The notes below the pieces were generated by a model, which was not told the origin of the DNA, did no database searches, and was given only the letters and a program-made list of their open reading frames with translations. DNA of 64,000 nt from Gordonia asplenii (lineage in GTDB: Bacteria; Actinomycetota; Actinomycetes; Mycobacteriales; Mycobacteriaceae), in contig NZ_JABBNB010000022.1 of the NCBI RefSeq assembly GCF_012933505.1, positions 49,213 to 113,212 of the forward strand. The letters run 5' to 3'. Both the position numbers and the translations under genes were made by a program. Positions 60,777 through 64,000 of the stretch are shown in pieces (positions within the stretch are counted from its first letter, which is position 1; each line of letters begins with the position of its first letter).

Positions 60777-60782
60777 TACCGT
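60777..60782 (+). promoter_or_regulatory. -10 element TACCGT, leaderless pip
   Basis: Seven nucleotides separate TACCGT from GTG 60790. Confidence 0.6.
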
Positions 60783-60789
60783 TGGCCGG

Positions 60790-61800
60790 GTGCGCGACCT
60801 CTACCCCGCTATCGAACCGTACGACTCCGGACTCCTCGACGTCGGCGACGACCAACTCATCCACTGGGAATGCTCGGGCAACCCCGACGGCAAGCCGGCC
60901 GTCTTCGTGCACGGCGGCCCCGGCGGCGGGACGAGTGGCGATCAGCGTCGCTTCTTCGATCCCGACCGGTACCGGATCGTGTTGTTCGATCAGCGCGGCT
61001 GCGGTCAGTCCCGCCCGCACGTCCAGGACGGCGCCGATCTGTCGGTCAACACCACCGACCACCTCATCGCCGACATGGAGAGACTGCGTGAACATCTCGG
61101 CGTCGAACAGTGGCTGGTCTTCGGCGGCTCGTGGGGTTCGACGCTCGGATTGGCTTATGCGCAAACGCATCCCGAGCGCGTGACCGAACTGGTACTCCGC
61201 GGCATCTTCCTGTTACGCCGCGACGAGATCGACTGGTACTACAACGGCGGCGCCGCCCATCTGTACCCCGACGAGTGGGAGGGCTACCTCGCTCCCATCC
61301 CCGCCGACGACCTCGACGGCGACCTGGTGCAGGCATACCACCGGCTGCTCACCTCTACCGACCCCGACGTCGCCACCGCGGCGGCTCGCGCCTGGACCGG
61401 CTGGGAACAGGCCACCAGCTACCTGATCCCCAAATCCCTTGAACCAGAACACACTTCCGAACCCGAGGACCCACGGTTCGATCTCGCCTTCGCCTCGATC
61501 GAGAATCACTACTTCGTCAACAACGGATTCTTGCGGGAAGCCCAACTGCTGGAGAACATTTCGGCCATCGCGCACATCCCGGCGGTCATCGTGCACGGGC
61601 GCTACGACGTCGTCTGCCCCGTCGCCAACGCCTGGGATCTCCATCGGGCATGGACCGCTGCCTGCGGCGACGAACACTCCGGTCCGCAGCTGCATATCAT
61701 TCCCGACGCCGGGCATGCGTCGTTCGAGCCGGGAATTCGCAATCAATTGATCCGCGCCACGGACGCGTTTGCCGCCAGGGAAACCCCCTCCGCCGACTAG
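60790..61800 (+). CDS. pip: Proline iminopeptidase (S33)
   Basis: 336-residue alpha/beta hydrolase that removes N-terminal proline from peptides. Oxyanion motif HGGPGGGTS, nucleophile Ser in FGGSWGSTLGL, Asp in GRYDVVCPV and His in DAGHASFEPG are all present, with DQRGCGQSRPH typical of S33. The start follows a leaderless -10 element. Confidence 0.93.
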   Translation: MRDLYPAIEPYDSGLLDVGDDQLIHWECSGNPDGKPAVFVHGGPGGGTSGDQRRFFDPDRYRIVLFDQRGCGQSRPHVQDGADLSVNTTDHLIADMERLREHLGVEQWLVFGGSWGSTLGLAYAQTHPERVTELVLRGIFLLRRDEIDWYYNGGAAHLYPDEWEGYLAPIPADDLDGDLVQAYHRLLTSTDPDVATAAARAWTGWEQATSYLIPKSLEPEHTSEPEDPRFDLAFASIENHYFVNNGFLREAQLLENISAIAHIPAVIVHGRYDVVCPVANAWDLHRAWTAACGDEHSGPQLHIIPDAGHASFEPGIRNQLIRATDAFAARETPSAD

Positions 61801-61887
61801 ACTGCCAACCACGCACACACCCCATCTCCGGCCTCGCGCCGGCGACGTCCCCTCTCGATGAAGCGGGGAGAAGGTCGAGGATCACCA

Positions 61888-63408
61888 GTGGCTGCTACCG
61901 AGCAGGTCGAGATCGAGTTGAAGTTCGACGTTTCGGCTAACCATCCCGCCCCCAGTTTCGCGGGACTCGACGGAGTGGATCAGGTGAGTGAACCGCAGAC
62001 GGTCGCGCTGTACGCCACCTACTTCGACACTGAGAACCTCGACCTGGCGAGTAACCGAATGACGTTGCGGCGCAGGGTCGGTGGCGACGACGAAGGCTGG
62101 CATCTCAAGCAGCCCGCCCTGGTGAACTTCGGCGCGGTGAACACCCGGCGCGAGATTCAGGTGACATTCGACGACGCCCCGATGGACGCCGATGTCCCCG
62201 CCGAACTGATGCGGCCCATCCTGGCGATCACCCGGCGTCGACGCTTGATGCCGGTGGCCGCCATCTCGACGTCGCGGACCACCACCGAACTCCTCGACGA
62301 CGAAGGACACGTCGTCGCCGTGTTCTGCGACGACCTGGTCACCGCGCAATCCCTGCTGCCCGACGGACAGTCGCAGTCGTGGTCGGAGTGGGAGTTCGAG
62401 CTCGTCGGCGGAACCGGCAGCCCGAAGGGCGACCGCAAACTGCTCAAGCAGGTACGCAAAATTCTGCTCGGCGCAGGGGCACAGGTGTCGTCGAGCCAGT
62501 CGAAACTGGCCCGCGCGATCGGGTCGACGCCGTTCGTCGGGCAGCCACATCTCGGCAGCAATCCGACCGCGCTGGAACTCGTGGTCACCGACATCGCGCT
62601 GCACCGTAACGCTCTGGTTGCGATGGATCCGCTGGTGCGTATCGACGCCTACGACGCCGTGCATCAGATGCGCGTCGCGACGCGCAAGTTGCGCAGTGTG
62701 CTGGCGAGCTTCCCCAGCGTGCTCGATCCCACGCGAACGGCCCACGTGAACAGTGAATTGCGTTTGCTCGCACAGATTCTGGGTACCGCGCGCGATTCCG
62801 AGGTACAGATCGCGCTGGCCACCGATCTACTCGCCGGCGAGGACGCGTCGGACACCTTGAAGGCCGCGCTCGTCGACGACGAGACGAAGATCCACGACAA
62901 GGCTCTCGCCGTCGCACATTCGGCGATGAACTCCAGGCGTTACTTCGCATTGCTCGATTCGATCGACCAATTGATCGCCGCGCCGCCCGCCGGCGTCAAT
63001 GCCGAAGCACCCGCCCGCAAAGTCGTCGCAAGCGCACTTCGCAAGGTACGCAAGAAGATCGGCGACGATCAGGACACGCTGTCGCGGCTACCGGAACGGT
63101 CCTACGACTGGGAAGAGCACCTGCACACCATCCGCAAGCGCGCCAAGAAGCTGCGCTACACGGCCGAGGCGGCGGAAGCGTTGGGCCGCAAGGAGTTCGA
63201 CGACGCCGCGCGCGCCGCGAAGAAGGTCCAGGCCGCCCTCGGCGACTACAACGACTCCCGCATCAACCGCGATCGCCTGGTCAAGATCGCCGAGCAGCCG
63301 CAATTGAGCGCGCGCGACCGATTCGTGCTGGGCCGCATCGACGCCCGGCAGCAGGTCAACGGCGAACGCGCGCTGCAGCTCTACTGGAAGGCCGCGAGCG
63401 AGCTGTAA
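61888..63408 (+). CDS. CYTH-CHAD domain protein
   Basis: 506-residue protein with an N-terminal CYTH (triphosphate tunnel) domain starting at EQVEIELKFDV, the ExExK signature, and a C-terminal CHAD domain of repeated His/Arg-rich helices (DAVHQMRVATRKLRSVLASF and HTIRKRAKKLRYTAEAAEAL). CYTH enzymes hydrolyse triphosphates or polyphosphate; CHAD domains bind polyphosphate. It is the likely counterpart of Rv2226 downstream of panB. GTG 61888 has GAGGA about 7 nt upstream; ATG 61858 has none. Confidence 0.92.
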   Translation: MAATEQVEIELKFDVSANHPAPSFAGLDGVDQVSEPQTVALYATYFDTENLDLASNRMTLRRRVGGDDEGWHLKQPALVNFGAVNTRREIQVTFDDAPMDADVPAELMRPILAITRRRRLMPVAAISTSRTTTELLDDEGHVVAVFCDDLVTAQSLLPDGQSQSWSEWEFELVGGTGSPKGDRKLLKQVRKILLGAGAQVSSSQSKLARAIGSTPFVGQPHLGSNPTALELVVTDIALHRNALVAMDPLVRIDAYDAVHQMRVATRKLRSVLASFPSVLDPTRTAHVNSELRLLAQILGTARDSEVQIALATDLLAGEDASDTLKAALVDDETKIHDKALAVAHSAMNSRRYFALLDSIDQLIAAPPAGVNAEAPARKVVASALRKVRKKIGDDQDTLSRLPERSYDWEEHLHTIRKRAKKLRYTAEAAEALGRKEFDDAARAAKKVQAALGDYNDSRINRDRLVKIAEQPQLSARDRFVLGRIDARQQVNGERALQLYWKAASEL

Positions 63409-63488
63409 CGCGAGCCCGAGCGGCGCCGGCTCGCCCCGAGACGCCGTGCCCGCCAAGGGCTTCGGACGGGAACGCTCGTACGACGATC

Positions 63489-63840
63489 ACCTCCGCTCCC
63501 CGAGTACCGAAGCGAGCAACGAGCCGCGTTACCTCCGCTCCCCGAGTACCGAAGCGAGGAACGAGCCGCGTTACCTCCGCTCCCCGAGTGCCGAAGCGAG
63601 GAACGAGCGACGCTACCTCCGCTCCCCGAGTACCGAAGCGAGCAACGAGCCGCGTTACCTCCGCTCCCCGAGTGCCGACGCGAGCAACGAGCCGCGTTAC
63701 CTCCGCTCCCCGAGTACCGAAGCGAAGAACGAGCCGCGTTACCTCCGCTCCCCGAGTACCGAAGCGAGCAACGAGCCGCGTTACCTCCGCTCCCCGAGTG
63801 CCGAAGCGAGCTTGCGAGCTTCGGTGTAACGAGGGGTCTG
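63489..63840. repeat. 42-bp tandem array of family A units
   Basis: Seven head-to-tail 42-bp copies starting at 63489, 63531, 63573, 63615, 63657, 63699 and 63741 (each ACCTCCGCTCCCCGAGTACC or TGCC variant), then an eighth starting at 63783 that changes into the usual family A end GCTTGCGAGCTTCGGTGTAA and a CGAGGGG tail. Copies differ by a few bases (CAAC/GAAC; GTACC/GTGCC). Because 42 is a multiple of 3, frames stay open on both strands with a 14-residue period, but no start signal or domain supports a protein. The rest of the right edge (63841-64000) shows no gene. Confidence 0.9.
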
Positions 63841-64000
63841 GCGACACGAAGAATCCAACTTGACCGAGACTATGGTGGCGATGAAATTGTTCGCAGTCCG
63901 AGCTCCCGGTGCTGCACTGAATCTTCCAAGTATGTAATTGGCATTCAGGTGCTGAAAGCCGCACACCCGCAAGATGTTCCGGGTCGGTTTGGGTTCTTTA

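Noticed and set aside
63489..63840. CRISPR array
   Set aside because: Units are directly adjacent and almost identical with no unique spacers, and no cas genes are present.
63356..63964. Long minus-strand frame encoding a 14-residue repeat protein (GTRGAEVTRLVAR-like)
   Set aside because: It arises from the 42-bp tandem DNA repeat, is open in several frames at once, overlaps the end of the CHAD gene and has no start signal or domain.

Overview
The window is 64 kb of high-GC chromosomal DNA from a mycolic-acid actinomycete (order Mycobacteriales). The gene order pimB - NlpC/P60 - DEDDh exonuclease - trpD - ctaE-qcrCAB - ctaC - asnB - adoK - erpA - DUF3043 - cobT/cobS - ilvE - gcvT - pepA - sucB - lipB-lipA - DUF4191 - RDD - glnA1 - glnE - glnA2 - panB - CYTH/CHAD matches what I know of Mycobacterium tuberculosis Rv2187-Rv2226. 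The genus is inferred: Gordonia or a close relative is most likely. No rRNA, tRNA, transposase or CRISPR array was seen.

Layout. 1-5.7 kb: end of a FadD15-type acyl-CoA ligase, the PIM mannosyltransferase PimB, a lipoprotein with a metallopeptidase motif, and two secreted NlpC/P60 hydrolases, the outer one behind a c-di-AMP (ydaO-type) riboswitch. 5.7-9.4 kb: a small Cys-rich protein, a DEDDh/GIY-YIG nuclease, an AsnC-type ligand-binding protein and trpD. 9.6-16.7 kb: respiratory supercomplex genes (ctaE-qcrC-qcrA-qcrB, then ctaC-ctaF on the other strand), with an SRPBCC protein and an AAC(2')-type aminoglycoside acetyltransferase between them. 16.9-34.6 kb: asnB, adenosine kinase, erpA, DUF3043, a fused cobU-cobT plus cobS, ilvE, gcvT, a CHAP protein, pepA, then a lipoate block (sucB, an epimerase, lipB, lipA, DUF4191).

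34.7-42 kb is accessory: an EccA-type AAA+ ATPase without ESX neighbours, an AlkD-like protein, and a translationally coupled SDR-patatin-Baeyer-Villiger monooxygenase operon divergent from a TetR gene with a tandem palindromic operator. The conserved backbone resumes with the RDD protein and glnA1 (good GlnR box upstream) and an FKBP lipoprotein. 45.2-53 kb is accessory again: two paralogous acyl-CoA ligases around an XRE-TetR fusion regulator, a cyclase-family hydrolase, and an MFS exporter divergent from its TetR. 53.7-63.4 kb returns to the backbone: heme oxygenase overlapping glnE, glnA2, panB, a small two-gene unit, proline iminopeptidase and a CYTH/CHAD protein.

Two families of short intergenic repeats punctuate the window. 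Family A (core CTCCCCGAGTGCCGAAGCGA) ends in a 42-bp tandem array at the right edge. Family B (GCTGGTTGAGCC ... CGTGTCGAAACC) occurs in both orientations. Many genes have a TAnnnT hexamer 5-8 nt before the start codon, consistent with widespread leaderless transcription; I used this to choose several starts.
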